From Cafeteria roenbergensis (taxonomy: Eukaryota > Sar > Bigyra > Bicosoecida > Cafeteriaceae): DNA of 64,000 bases. Where the stretch lies: positions 124,001 through 188,000 of the forward strand of contig VLTN01000032.1 in the NCBI GenBank assembly GCA_008330645.1, in the 5' to 3' direction. The notes under the pieces are model-generated. The model searched no databases and was not told the DNA's origin. It was given only the letters and a program-made list of their open reading frames with translations. Of the stretch, positions 23,772 through 37,000 are shown in pieces. How positions within the stretch are numbered: the stretch's first letter is position 1; each line of letters begins with the position of its first letter. The position numbers and the translations under genes were made by a program.

Positions 23772-26700
23772 TCAATCGGCGGCTGAAAGCGCTGGACTCG
23801 TCCGCACGATGCCGTCCGTCATGGTGTAAAGCGGAGTGCCCGCTGCCTCCCAGAAGGTTGCCCCAGGCTCCACGCTCACACGATTGTCCCTGGTGCCGCG
23901 ATGGCCCGCGATGCGAGCAGAGACGCTTTCGATGCGCACGAGCACAAGGTCCGGCCAGGCCTCGTCCCCGTCGCGAGCGTCGTCGGCTGCAGGCTCCGAG
24001 AGGTAGAACCTGGGGCAGCCGTGGTGCAGCACGACGTAAACTGGGTTGCCGGTGGCCGGGCAGCGCACCTGAGCGCGCATGAACAGCGCCAGGTCCCCAG
24101 GCCGGAAGTCCAGGAAAGAGACGCGCTTCTGGTCGCGCTGCTCGAGCTCGCCCATGCGCTTGCCGAGCGACTGCGCCACCCTGACGGCGTCGTCCAGCTG
24201 CTTGGCCATCCGGCGAACAACGTTGACCACCGTTTCTGGGTAGACGCGCGACGACGCTGGCGTGCCATCCCACTCCTGTGCCCTGCAGGGGAAGCCTTCG
24301 CTGTCGCCAGCGGCAGACGCTCGGCCGGGAGACGCCATGATGACAGCGTGGGCAGCGGACACCGCGGCGTACGCAGCAGCGACGCGCTGGCCTGCCCCCC
24401 CGGCGGCGCCGGCGCCTGCACTGCTGCTGCCGCTGCTGGTCGTCCTGCTGCCCGGAAGGGCCGCAGAGCTGCGAGCGCGAGCCAGCTGCCTTGCGGCCAG
24501 CGGCTGGCTGGTCGGCGGCAGCCTCGACGGCCTGCCCGTCACCGCCCCCATCCAGTCGCCGAGCCTGCCCGGGCCGGGGGCCGTGATGCGGGGCGCCGAA
24601 GCGCGCGCCGTGGCGCCAGAGGCTGCGCCCGCGCTCCCCGGGTCCGTCTGCTTGCGACCGCCGCCGGCTCCAGGTGAAGCCTCGTCGGCGCCGCCGCTTT
24701 CGTCCGCAGCGTCGTCCGTCCCCTCCGGGGACTGGAACGGGTGAAGGCTTCGGTTGGGCGTGGGCGGCTCCGACTCGGACAGGACTGGTGCCGCGCGCAG
24801 AGGGAACTGCCCGCCGCGCCCAGGCGCATAGCCCGCTGCGGCTGCCACGGCAGAGGGCGTGCCTTGGGCGGCGATGCCCAGCCCGCTTCCAGCGCCGCCA
24901 GAGGGCCCTCCCGGCCTGTGGGCGGTGGGCGGCTTGGCGGCCATGTCGGCGGCCTCTCGAATGAGCTGCAGGCCCGCCTCTCTCGAGCGAGGCTCTGCCC
25001 CCGGGCGAGCTGCGTGCGGTCCGCCCGGCGGGGTGCGAGTGGCCGCCTTGAGCCGCAGCGGAGTGGCAGCCGCAGCTGCCCGGGACAGGTCCATCCCTGG
25101 CGCGTCGGGAGCGCTACCGTACGCCGGGGCGGCCATGCGCTCGGCCTCCGCTTGGGCGGCCTCGAGCGCCGCGGAGAGCGGCCCCATTGCCTTGGCCGCC
25201 CCGCTCGAGGCCAGCGTGGCAAGCTCGTACACGCGCTGCAGGCAGCGGCGCGTGGAGCGATGAGGCGAGCGGCGGTGCGGAGACTCGCCATCGGACACGG
25301 CGCGGGTCGTAAGCAGCGGCACTGCCAGCGCGTGGGGCTGCTGCGTGGGCCGCTGGGCCGGGGACCGGACTGGCCCCACCGCCTGCGGCGGGGTGCTGCT
25401 GCCGTCGGCATCCCCGGCGCCGGCCCCGGCCGCATCGTCCACCAGGGTCACGGGAGGCGAGACCGCGTCGTCTGGGCCACTCGCACCAGCCGCGGCGTCG
25501 GACGCATCGTCGGTCGCGTCGCGGTCAGCCACGCCGCGCTGCGTGGCCCCGTGGGGCCGCATGGGCAGCGCCCCCTGGCCTCTGGATCCCGCACGGGCAA
25601 CGGTCCGGACCGGCGAGCCCGACCCGCCCTCGCTGACCGCCGCCCTTCCAGCGGCAGGGACTTTGGCGGCCTTGCCTGCACTCGAAGAAGCGTGCTCGCG
25701 CACGCCGCCTGAGCGAGGCCCAGCGTCTGCTTCGTCGGGCGCGCCGCGCCCGGCCGGGGCCGGCTCGCCACCCGCGCCCGCCGAGCCCCCGCTCACCCCG
25801 CTCAGGCCCCGCGCAACTGCGCCGGCCGCCGACTCGGGGCTGCCTGCTGCGGAGGGCGACCCGAGGTCCGGCATGCCAGGCGGCGCCGCGTCGAAGCGGC
25901 GCTGGAACGATCGCGGGGCGTCGTTTGCCGTGGCCGCGGAGGCGGGAGCGCTGGCGCCGCCGCTCCTCGGGCTAGCTACGGCGTTGCGGAGGCGGCCACT
26001 CGCCTCGTCGTCGCCGTCGGCATCCTCGTCGCCGTCGCTGCACATCGGCGGGGATCGAGACGGCAGAGCTGCGGAGCGCGACGCGACCCGGGGAGGGCCG
26101 GGCGCCACGTCCGGGCTCGCCATCGCAAAGTCGGTGTCGCTGGAGGCTGGCGACGAAACCGCTGCGCCTGCCCGCTTGCTGACGCCGGCAGACCGGGCGG
26201 CAGAGCTCTTCCGCCTCTTGCGCCGCCGCTCGCCGCCCAGACCGGTCGCGCCGTCGCCCTCGTCGTCCGAGCCGCCCGCCGACTCGGAACTGGAGTCGCT
26301 GCTTGAGTCGCTGCCGACCTCCACGACGGCAAGCAGGGCCGTCAGCTCTGCCACGAGGCTGGCGTTTTCGTGCTCGAGGCGAACGATGCGCATGCGCTCT
26401 CGCGCCTCCTCGTCTGCGGCAGCGCGAAGGGCCCTGCTTGCCGAGGCGACGTCGGCGCTCCTGCGGCGGGCAGCCGCATCGGTCCCCGCCTCCGTCGGGG
26501 AGCTGTCGCCCGGCGTCGGGGAGCCCCGTCCAGACACCTGTTCGGACAACGGGCTGCCGTCCCCTGCGCTCGCAGCGCTTGCGGCGTTTCCGGAGGACCT
26601 GCCGGCCAGGGCGCTGCCTCCGCCGCCGATGGCTTCCGCGATGGCATCGGCCTCCTTGCGGGTGACCGGCGGCACGGCCGTCGCGGTGGGGAAGCACCGG

Positions 26701-28986
26701 ATCTCCACGTGCGGGGGCCGCTCCTGGAGCCAGGGCGCGAGGGAGGAGGGGAGGTGCTGCCCGAGGCGGCGGTTGAACTGGTCGCGGCGCTCGGCCTCCT
26801 GCGCCCGCATGCGGCCCAGCTCCTCCCCAATGTCCCGCAGCCTCGAGTTGAGCTCGTGGGTGAAGGCGCGCCTGCGCACCGCCTCGGTGGCCGCTGCGGC
26901 GTACGCCTTTGGCAAGGAGCGGAGGTGCTCTAGCTCGGCGCACTGCTCCCCCAGGACCTCGCCCGCGGCCTCGATGGCGCCCCTGCGGGTGAAGAGCGAG
27001 ACGATGTCGCTCTGCCGCTGAGCGACGGCGCCCAGGCGGTGCAGCAGCACCTTCCGGCACGCCCCCAGCGCCTCCGCCACGCTGCCTTGCGCGGCGACGG
27101 CCTTCTCGTCCTCGGCCTTGAGCGCCGGGAGGGCCTCGTCCAGCGCCTCCGACAGCGTGGCCTCGAGCTCCGTGATGGCGGTCATGATCACGGATGCCGT
27201 TGCGCCGCCCGGCGCGGTGGAGCCGCCTGCGACTGCCGAGGCAAGGACGTCGGACGCCTGCCGCGCTGCCTGCCTGGCCCTGCGCATGAGCGCCTGCGAC
27301 GTGGCCTGCAGCACGGAAGCGGACGCTGCAACGGCGGCTGCGCCTTTAGCCGCCTCTGCGATGGCCCGGCGGCACTCCTGCTCGCTCCTCTCGCTCCCAG
27401 CATCGGCATCGCCCGCACCTGCCACTGCAGCTGCCGCTGCCGCAGGTGCTGGTGCTGGTGCTGGTGCTGGTGCTGGTGCTGGGGAGGGCGACGAGCCGGC
27501 CCCGCCCTGGGGTGCGCCGCCGGACGCCGTGTCGCGAGCCTTCCCAGCCCGCTGCGGCCTCCGCGCCAGCTGCTGCTGGCCCGTAACTTTGCTGACTCCC
27601 ACCAGGAATGCCCTGACGTCCTCCAGCAGGCCGTCCACTGCGCCCTTGAGCGCCACGGCGTTTGACCCGCACGCCTCCGCCCAGCCGCGCATCGCCCCCT
27701 CGGGCACCGTGTCCGCCAGCGTGGCCACCGCCTCCCCAGCTGTCCCCGGAAGCATGGCACGGGAGACCGGTATCTTCTCAAGGCGCGACCAGTAGGTGGG
27801 GGCGCGGGCCGCCATCCTGGTCCAGCGGTCCGCCTTGGGCCGCAGCCGGTCCGCCGCTGCGCGGGTCTTGGCTCGGAGCGACGCGGCGAGGCGGCCCAGG
27901 TTGCGCACCGCCGCGTCACCACAGCGGCACGAGTCCACCGCGCGCTGGTGGGCTGCCTCGGCCCACCTGGCCCGCTCCACGGCCGTGCGCCTGTATGCTG
28001 CCAGGGCCAGGTGCAGGCGCCGCAGACGGCGGATGTAGGAAGGAAGGGTCGCCAGCAAAGGCGAGCCGGCCATGGAGGAGCCCGCTCCGCTGCTCCCAGC
28101 AGCAGCAGCGCTCTCCCCGTCTGCGCCGGGCGTCACCGCGGCCGTCCACGTCTCGCGCTCCGCGCTCAGCTCCTCGTGGTCCAGCCCCGCGAACCAGGCA
28201 GCGACCGGTGCCAACAGCTCGCGCACGGCCGCCTCGTCGCCCAGGGGGGCGTCTGCATCGCCCAGGAGAGCGGCTCGGACATCCCCGAGCGGCGCTGGCC
28301 CGAGGTCCGCCGACGCCCGCACGCCGCTCGCTGCGGCTGAGCCGCCGTCCCCCGGCGAAGCAGCAACGTCCATGGCCTCCTGGGCCTGCACAACAAAGTC
28401 GCGCGTGAAGACAAACAGCTCGGCAGACTCGCCAGTCTCGTCCGCCAGGCGCGCGGGCGTTGTGTCGGAGTCGAGCTGCTTGAACTTGCCGCCGACGATC
28501 ACGATGAGGTCGCCGGCCGAGGCATTCACCTCCCCCGCGAGCTTGGAACGAAAACTTTCCGCCCTGCGGTGAGACATCAGCGGGTCGCGGCGCCCGGACG
28601 TGCAAGCAGTGGCGTCACGCGCTGCCCCGCGCCCGGAGCACAGAAACCAACCGCGCTGGCGCCAAACGCTGCAATGCCCGCAGTGCCCCCCCACCCAGGG
28701 CGCGACGGGCGCACCCGCGCCGGAGAAGAGCCGAATCGGAGCCACGTGGCCCGGCGCTCCGAGGCCCCTCTCTCGCGTGGCTTCAGGGCGCGTTCGAGTT
28801 TTCCTTGCTTGCCGCCGCAGCGCCCGACGCTGGCGAGGCAACGCGCCCGCTCCGCCCCGGGCGGGCATCGCGCCCATGGCATGGGGCAGTGACTCACGAC
28901 TCGGTCCTCTCCGTGACGAGCGTCGACCGCAGCCCCGTCGTCGCGTTCACGAACGGAATCTCGAGCTGTTCCGTCTCGGCCGCCAT
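23772..28986 (-). CDS. ATG11: ATG11/FIP200-type autophagy scaffold
   Basis: ATG11/FIP200 scaffolds the ATG1/ULK1 kinase complex and binds selective-autophagy receptors. Exons 28986-28898 and 28563-23772 (GTGAGT...CCGCAG) give 1626 residues starting MAAETEQLEIPFVNATTG. Splicing creates a ubiquitin-like N-terminal domain (about 8-75) ending in LIVIVGGKFKQL and ELFVFTRDFV, as in plant ATG11. The helical ATG17-like region includes YWSRLEKIPVSRAMLPG and GAMRGWAEACGSN. Long disordered Ser/Ala/Pro-rich parts follow, including an (AP)n run near 27443-27480. The C-terminal 'claw' (about 1511-1620) has DFRPGDLALFM, VYVVLHHGCPRFYLSEP, LVLVRIESVSARI and VEPGATFWE, matching FIP200. The longer ORF starting at 28877 is intronic and was rejected. 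Confidence 0.87.
27443..27480. repeat. Hexanucleotide CTGGTG repeat coding Ala-Pro
   Basis: Five to six tandem copies of GGTGCT/GCTGGT on the + strand encode an alternating Ala-Pro tract in ATG11. A length polymorphism is likely. Confidence 0.8.
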
Positions 28987-29634
28987 GGCCAATTGCGTGT
29001 GCGCCGAATCCGGCACCAGAGCCCTGATAGCTGGCAGCCGCTCCGCCACCAGGCCGCCCCTGTCTGCGCTCGCAGGCGAGCCCGCTTGCTTCCAGCGCGG
29101 CGGGACCTCGCCGCCGGGACGCTTTGTGCCCGTCATCCGCGCCCTCGCCGGCCGTGGCATTCATTCGACGTGCGGGCTCTGCACGCCTGCTCGCATGCGA
29201 CGGGCGCCGAGCTGCAGCGCGCGACTGACTGCGCTCGGCAGGCAGGCTCCGCCCCCGCGTTCGCTCACGCCGACTCGTGGGGGCGGGGCGGACTCGTCCC
29301 CGCCCGCAGCCCTGGGCATGCGGCGCGCTGCCCGTCCGTTGCAGTTGCACACGCACCGCGACTCTCTGGTTTTGTTCCTCAGGCTGCTTTGCTTGCTTGC
29401 CGCGCTCAGCGCCCCGAGTGGGGTGCGTGGTGGGGGGGCACGAACATGTTGGCGAGTCGGGCCGGAACGCAGTCACTCAGGGACACACTCTCGCGCTCGC
29501 AGCACTGCCCCTCAATGGTCGGCCTGCCAGCTCAGCCCCAGCACATCGCCTCCGCCGCGACGCCTGGGCCGTGCGGTCCTCGCCCCGCTCCTCCATGGGG
29601 CCTGCGGCTCGACTCGGCCGCGCCGCTCTTGCGG
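28987..29634. other. Intergenic, upstream of ATG11 and downstream of the ankyrin giant
   Basis: 648 bases with no supported gene. Short ORFs on both strands lack recognisable motifs. It should contain the ATG11 promoter and 5' UTR plus the 3' UTR of the minus-strand giant gene. Confidence 0.5.
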
Positions 29635-30992
29635 TCAGAGCGCGGCAATGTCCTCCTTGGAGAGGCCCTCGTACGGCGTCAGCCCGTCCAGGTTTTGCAG
29701 GGTGTCGTCCGCCCCCTTGGTCGTGAGGTACGCGCCCAGGTCGTCGAAGCCGTAGGCGAACGCGTAGTGGAGCGGGGTGTTGCCGCCCGTGTTGCGGGCG
29801 TTGATGTCCGCCCCCCGGCGCAGCGCCAGCTTGACGATGCGCTTGTTCCCGTTCTGGCACGCCACGTGCAGCAGCGTGTTGCCGACCTCGTCGCGAGTGT
29901 CGATGTCCACCGCGGACGCTCCGGTGTGCTTGGCTGCGAGCAGCGCCTCCAGCGCGTCGAACCGGCCGTTGCGTGTGTACGAAAACATCTGCTCCAGCAG
30001 CGCCTGCTGCTTGGCCCGGGCGTCCGTCGCCGCCTTGGAGCGAAGGTCCGCGCTCATCACCAGCTTCTGCGTCAGGGACGGCTTGGGGGGACCCGTCACG
30101 CCGGGCGGCAGCCCGCGCATCGTGGGGTCGGCGTCGTCGGCACCAGTCCCGGCGTGCGTCCCCGAGTCGGGCTCCTCGAGGCTGCCAATGTCCCTCACCA
30201 GCAGCGTGGTCCGCAGACGCTTCCCCGCCGACCAGGGGTCGAAGCCCACCGCCGCCCAGTCCTCGATGATCTGCCGCGGGGCGACCACCCCCAGCACGCG
30301 CGCCTTGTTGTTGTTGGACGCGTGCGGCATGTACTCGGCGTGCTGGGAGGCCGTGACGGGCGTGAGCGACTTGGCGATGAAGCCCCTGCCAATGCGAGGC
30401 CGGGTCGCCGAGCGCACGGCGGAGCCGCCAGACACGCCTGCGGCAGCGTGCGTGCGATAGGGCGCGAGGCGGGCGTCGCCAGCCCCTGCCCCGGCCACTG
30501 CTGCTGCCTCGGCGCGCGTGAGCGGCTCAGGGCGGAAGTTCGGCCCGTCGGCCTCGTCCGGCGGCACCGTGGCGCGCGGCGGGTCCATCGACGCGCCCCC
30601 CACTGCTGCAGCGCGGTCCAGGGCGGCCAGCTCGTACCCGTCGTCGCCCCTCCCCGCGTAGCTGCGTGTCCCGGGGCCGCCTGGCGCTCGAGCGGCGCTC
30701 CTCGACGATGCCGGCCCGCCCGTCCGCTCGCCCCCCGCCTGGCCTCCGTCCCAATCATCGTCGCGGAAGATCTGAGGCGCAGCCATCGCTGGCGAGGGCG
30801 GGTGCTCGCCCGCCGGGAAGCCGTCTGCGCCGAGCGGGGCGGGCAGCGCGTCGTCTGACCAGGGCACAGCCTCGCCGGAACCCGCGGCCGACGCCGCTGC
30901 CCCCTGGCCCTGCGCGTGGCTCTGCGCCCGGTCCGGACTCTTGCCCTGGCCCAGTCCCAGCCCAAGCCCCAGCCCAAGCCCAAGCTGCAACA

Positions 30993-31024
<32 letters not shown>

Positions 31025-34000
31025 ATCTGCGCCGCTGAGGCAGAGCCGGCCTGGCCTCCTCCGCCGGCGCTCTGCAGCTGCGGCATCACCGCCGCCAGCG
31101 CAGCCGACAGCCGCGCCACCAGCTCGTCGTTGCCCGCCGGCCCTCCCGCCGACGATGCACCCGCTCCCGGCCCTGCCGCCGAGAGAACCGTGCCCATGTG
31201 GAAGGGATCCGACGCTGGAAGGCGCGCGACTGGGGCCGCTGCCCCGCCGTACCCACGTGAAGCCGGTCCGGCTGCGTCGGCGGCAGAGCCCGCCTGCATC
31301 AGCTGGGCCGCTCCCGTGCTCCGGGCATGAGTCGCGCCGACCGCCCGCTGCCGGAGCGGCTGCTGCGACACGGGACCCAGCGCGCCGATTACTGGCGCTC
31401 CGGCGTCGGCGGCGCCCCTGGCGGCCTCGGCGCGCACGGCATCGTCCGCCTGGCGCTCGGCCTGGCGCATCAGAGCGACGCGGTGTCGCTCGCGGCGCAC
31501 CTCGCCCTCCCTCACCAGCCCGGCGCCCGCTGCGGCGCCGTCCGGGTCCGACACGGCGGCCGACCCCGCCTCGCGCGGGTCCGCCTCGCGCCGCTGGACC
31601 GCGAAACGCTGTCCGACCGCCACCACGGCGGCCCCAGCGGCGCGGCCGCGCGTGTCTGCGTCCGGGTCCGCGGCGGTCACGTACCCCACAGCTGGCGGGT
31701 CGTCCGGCCGCCTCGCGGGAAGCACCGTCGAGGCTGCGCCCTGCACGAACGCGTCCGTCTGGCGCGGCGCCATCATGTACTGCCGCATCCGGTGCTGCGT
31801 GTACGGCCCAGCGGCGATGACGTCAGAGGCCCCGGCGCCAGGGCCGCCCATGCCAGGTCCGCCGACGCGACCGCCAGCAGCAGCCCGGCTGCTGGCAGCC
31901 TCTGCGGCTGCGCCCTTGGCGAACCCTCCGGGAGTTGCCCTCCCGGCATAGCGCCACCCCATGGGGACGAAGCCTCCCCCTGGGAGCATGGCGCCATCTG
32001 CCGCCGGCTCTCCGGGGTCCGCCTGGCCGGCGAGGTGGGTGAGCGACTCCGGGGGACCCGCTTCGACGGGGGAGCCGCCGTCCTCGGGCTGCTGGCGCAC
32101 GGCCCACTTGGCCACGGCTCGCTCGTGCTCCTCCGCGGCTGCGGCAGCCGCCTCGGCCTCGAGCACCTCCATGGCGTCCGGCCGCAGCGCCCCGTCCTCC
32201 GCCAGGAGCCGCTCGTGCACAAAGCCGCCATCCTCGCGACGGGCGTACAGGTCCTCCGGGAGGCGCACCACCAGGCGGTGCCCCGGGCCCTGCACTGCCG
32301 CCCGCTCCCGGTCCAGGAGCTCGCGAAGGGCCGCCTCCTCGTCCTCCTCCTGCAGCGCCTCGTCGGGCGCCTCCGGCAGCGGCGGCTCCCAGTACGTCTG
32401 GCCTGACCGCCGGTTGTACCAGTAGGGCACCCCGGTGGCAGTGCGGAACTCCTCGATCTCGCCCGTCTGCGCCGCAGCGAGCGACCGGTACACGTGCATC
32501 GAGAGCGGGCCCATGGCTCCCGAGCCCCGGCCGCTCCACAAGAAGTCGCCGCCGTCCTGGTGCCCGATGGCTGCGAAGGTGCACGGCTCGTTGGCCGACG
32601 CCTTGGAGGTGAGGAGAATGTAGAGCAGGTCCGCCGCCGCGTTGGGGGCCGTCGATGGCACGGCAAAGGGATAAAACCGGTCGGCGTGGGTGGTGGTGCC
32701 CACGATGGGCACGGCCTCGTTGGAAGTGACAATCTCCTCGTGGGCGAGGAAGGGGGCGGCGTCGAGCGCCGGGTCGGCCCTGCGACCGGCCACTGCCTCG
32801 GCAGTGCGGAACCCGGCGTAGAACGCCTCCCCGGTCTGGTCCGGTCTGTTCTCCCCGTAGTAGAGCGGCGCGTCGCCGTCCACCACCAGCACGCGAATCC
32901 CGTGCCCCTTGGGGCCGACCCGGCCCTCGAAGGCGTCGGCGCCACGGCTGCGCCCGCCGGCCGCGTTGGGGCGAGGCATGCCGCGCAGCAGCACGCTGCC
33001 CTCGGCCTCGTCGTCGCCGCCGGCACCCTCCCCCGGCGTGTCCTCGGCCGAGGCGCCGTGGCCGCTGCCTGCATCCTCAGCAGCAGCAGCACCACCACCA
33101 CCACCACCCTTCTCCGCCCGCCGGCGAGCGCGCTCCCCGCGGCGATGCTCGGCCAGGCCGGCGTGGTAAGCGGCCATCGTGGAGAGCGTGACGGTGGGGG
33201 GCACGCGCTCGTTGAGCGGCGACACCAGCTGCGAGAGCGAGTACGAGGGCGAGGAAGCTGGCACGTCGACAGTGTCGAACACCACGAAGCCGCGGAGGGC
33301 TGGCAGAGCCGACGACGCCTCCTGGGCCTGCTCTGCCGCAGCGCGGAGCGCAGCTTCCGGCCCGGGAGCCGCCTCCGACGCTTCACCGGCCCGCCTTCGA
33401 AGGGTGTCCGCGCCCGCCGCAGCGGCCTCCGTCTTGGACAGCAGGGCCGCGGCTGCGTTGCCGAAGCCGCCCGCCTGCGCCCGGGCCAGCGCCTCGTCCG
33501 CCTCGTCCGCCTCGTCGCGCTTGGCCTCCCCCGCGTCTCTCAGCTCCACCGCTTGCACTGCCAAGGCGGCGCGCCTGCGGGCATCGGTGGCCCACACGGC
33601 GGCCTCCGCCGCCCCGCCGAACCGGACCTGCCCCAGCGCAGCTCGAGCCCGCGCTTCGCTCACAGGCTCCATCTGGGCAGCGGTCACGCCGGCGTCGGCC
33701 GATGCCATTTCGTCGCCCAGGGCAGCGCGCCACGCCGCGACGCGTGCGTCGGCCTCGCTGGTCGGGGCTTTTCCCGGCCCCGCAGCTGCTCCGGAGAGCG
33801 TTCCCAGCGGCACCAGGTCGCGCACGTCGACTGCGCCCCCCGGAAGGTCCATGCGCACCACGTCGGGAACGCGCGCCGGCGCCACCGACGACGGCCGCAG
33901 GGCGACCATGCCGCCGAACGCGGGCGGCACCGCCGTGGTGACCCAGGCCACCAGGTTGACCTGGGAGGGCAGGCCGCCGAAGACGAACTCTCTGCCCGAC

Positions 34001-37000
34001 GTGTGGCGGTAGAACGTGCACCGCAGGTCGTGCGCTGGCGGGGGCCGGCGGAAGAAGGTGAAGGAGGGGACGGGCGTGGTGTCCAGCGCCAGCTGCCCTA
34101 TGCCGGGCGCGGCGCCCGGGCGGAGGAGCTCGGGCGGGGGGGGCGGGAGGCCTTGCGCGGCCTCGCTGCCGGAGGCCGTGTGGGCCGGCAGCCGGCGCGC
34201 CAGGGCGGCGGCGGTGTCTCCCTGGATGACCGACGCGGCGCGGCTCCACGCGGCGGCGCCGGCTGATTCCGGCCGGCCGGCCGGCGCAGCCCCGCTGGCC
34301 GGGATGGGCTCCGAGAGCGGCGCCTCGCGCGCGAGCACCCGCTCCCGGACCGACGCCGCCTCGGCCTTGGCGCGCGCGAGGCGGTCCGGCGCCTCGGTCT
34401 CGTACCTGCGCATCTCGTCCGCGGCTGCCTTGAGCGCTGTGCCCTCCGGCGTGGGGACGGGCACGTGGCGCGGCTCGAAGGGGTAGTAGACGAGGGGGCG
34501 TCGCAGGGCGCGCGCGTCGGGCACGGGCAGGGCCACAATGTAGCGCCACGCCATGCCTGGGTGGTCTCTGTGCCCGAGGGACACGTGCGACGGCCCGCCC
34601 AGCGCCTCGTGGGACTCTGGGGCAAGAGCCTCGAACTCGCCGCCGCCGCTGCCACCGCCGGTCGCCGCGGCCGCCGGCTTGGGGGCCGTTGCGGGCAGGT
34701 TGGGCGGCAGCCGCAGGCGGAGGCCCAGGGGGGGAGCCTCAGGCGGCGAGGTCTCTGCAGCCGGAGCGGCTCGGTGCGGGGGCGGCGGGGGCGGCGGGGC
34801 CGCGTACACGACCCCCTCCTGCTTGAGGGCTCGCATGGCGGTGGTCGACGCCTCGACCAGTTTTCGGTCCGTCACGATGCGAAGCGCGTGCTCCGAGTCG
34901 GTGAGGAACCGGGCGAAGCGGCCGGCCCTCCTGCGAGCCTCGGCGCGGGCCAGCAGCGGGTCGTCAAGCGTCGGGCTGGCCGCGTCGGCGATGTCGCCAC
35001 GCACCCTGGCCGTGCTGCCCTTGCCCTGGGCCGCGAGCGCCGCCACGGCCTCGTCGTCCTCGGCCACCAGCGTGTTGCCCTCCTCGTCCTCCCCGCCCGG
35101 CCGCCACCGCACTGTGGGGACTGCGGCGTACAGCCCCTTGCCGGACCCGCGCGGCTTGGCCCCGCGTCCGCCGGCGGTGCGGCCGCGGGCCCGCGCGAGC
35201 ACGATGGGCATGTATTGGCCGCCGGCGGGGTCGTCGTCGCCCTCGTCCTTCTCCTCGTCGCCCTTCCCCTCGGCCTCGTGACGGCGCCGCGACCGCGGGG
35301 TCATCTCCGCCTCGTCGCGAAGTCGCTCTGCCTTCCGGCGCCGCCGCTCCTCCGCCTCGCGGAACCCGATCACGGCGTCCGTGACGCGGTTCTCGGGCGC
35401 AACTGGCACCACGCCTGTCACCGGGGCGAGGGGGAAGCGGTGCTGGGCCAGAAACCGCAGCTTGCTCGCCCACCGGCGGTTTCGCAGCGTCGACCTGAGC
35501 CGCAGAATTCGCGACTGCGTCGAAGTCGCCTCGTACCCCTCGGCGATGGCCCCGGCCTTGACCTGCTCCAGCAGCGACTGGAACCAGCGGTGGCGCCGCC
35601 TCAGCCTGCGGCCTCGCTCGTTGAAGAAGGCGACCCCGTCGGCCAGGGCGCGGTAGACCGGGTGCCTGCTTTCGGACACGGTGTGGTACGCCTGCCTCTG
35701 CGAGTCGAAGCGGAGCGAGGCGCTGGTGCGGGAGAACACCTCGTGAATGGCCTCGTCGCGGAACTGCCGGGCGAGGGCCTCCACGCTCCAGTTGGCGCAT
35801 GCCATCACGGATTTGTCGGCCTCCAGCCCTGGAAGTGTCCGGGCCTTTTCTCCGGCGGGGCGGTGAAGGTTGCAGTGCGCGCCCCTCCCCATGGACCAGC
35901 ACGCGAAGCAGGCCTCCTGGCGGCGCTTGGGCGGCAGCTGCACCGGAGGACCGCGAGGGGGCAAGAACGAGGCACCGCCGTCGCCATTGCCGACGTCATC
36001 GTCGTCGGCGTCGGCGTCGTTGGCGTCGCTGTCTCTGCCCGCCCCGGCCCCAGCCAGCGCCTGGCCTCCGGTGTCGCGCCGCTCCGCCGCGGCGATGGCA
36101 GCGGCGCCCTTGGCTGCCTCGATCAGCTCGTCCCGCACGCCCGTCTCTGCGACCGCCCTGACAGCGGGAGCCTCGCCCTCGCGCTCGGGCTGCAGCCGCT
36201 CGATCCCAGCGTTCTCCGCCGTCGCTGCAGATGTCGCCCGGCTGCGGGCGCCGCGAGGCCGGGACCGGGACCGCGACCCGGACCGCGACCCGGCGCGCTG
36301 GCCGCTTCGGCTCCGCTGCCTGCCCCCCCCACCACCGCCGCGCTTGGCCGGGCGGCGCGCCCTCCTCTGCCCGGGCGGCGCCCCCCCTCCCGGCGCCGAG
36401 GCCTTCGACGGCAGACGCACGCCAAGGGACTCCAGAGCGATGCGCCCTGCAGGCTTTCCAGCGTCGCTCAGGGCAGCGTCCCCCGTCTGCGTCGCAAGCA
36501 GCGCCGAGACGGAGTCAAACTGCGAAGCCTGCAGGGCCCGCGAAACCACCGCCCGCAGCGTCCGCTTCCTGGACCCGTCCGGCAGAAACAGCCTGACCTG
36601 CTCCGCAGTCTCGTCGGGGGCCGCGCCGCCGCTGCTGTCGCTGTCCTCCGCGCCAGCGCCAGCGCCGGTGCCCGCCTGGCCAGCGGCGCCCTCCTCGGCC
36701 AGGCCAGCCTCCGCGCCCCACCGAGCCGCCCCGTCGGGGGGAAGCTCCCCCACTGGCGTGCCCCAGGCCACCTCCCGGCCTCGCCGCATGGTGGAGGAGT
36801 ACGGCGCGGGGCCTGTGGAGCGCAGCAAGTCGGCAGAGCTCGTCGCCGAGCCCACGAAGCCAGCTTGGTTGACCGTGCTGTTGAGCGGGGCAAGGCCCCC
36901 GGGAGCGGCTCCGGCGACCGACCGCCCTCCCGGCCATGCCACGCTCCCGCTGACGCCGGCCGCTGAGGCAAGCGCGCTTCCCAGGGGGATCGGGGTCACT

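Noticed and set aside
28564-28877. ATG11 start at 28877 or at MSHRRAESF
   Set aside because: Both lie in the intron ending CACCGCAG. The upstream exon MAAETEQLEIPF completes the ubiquitin-like domain.
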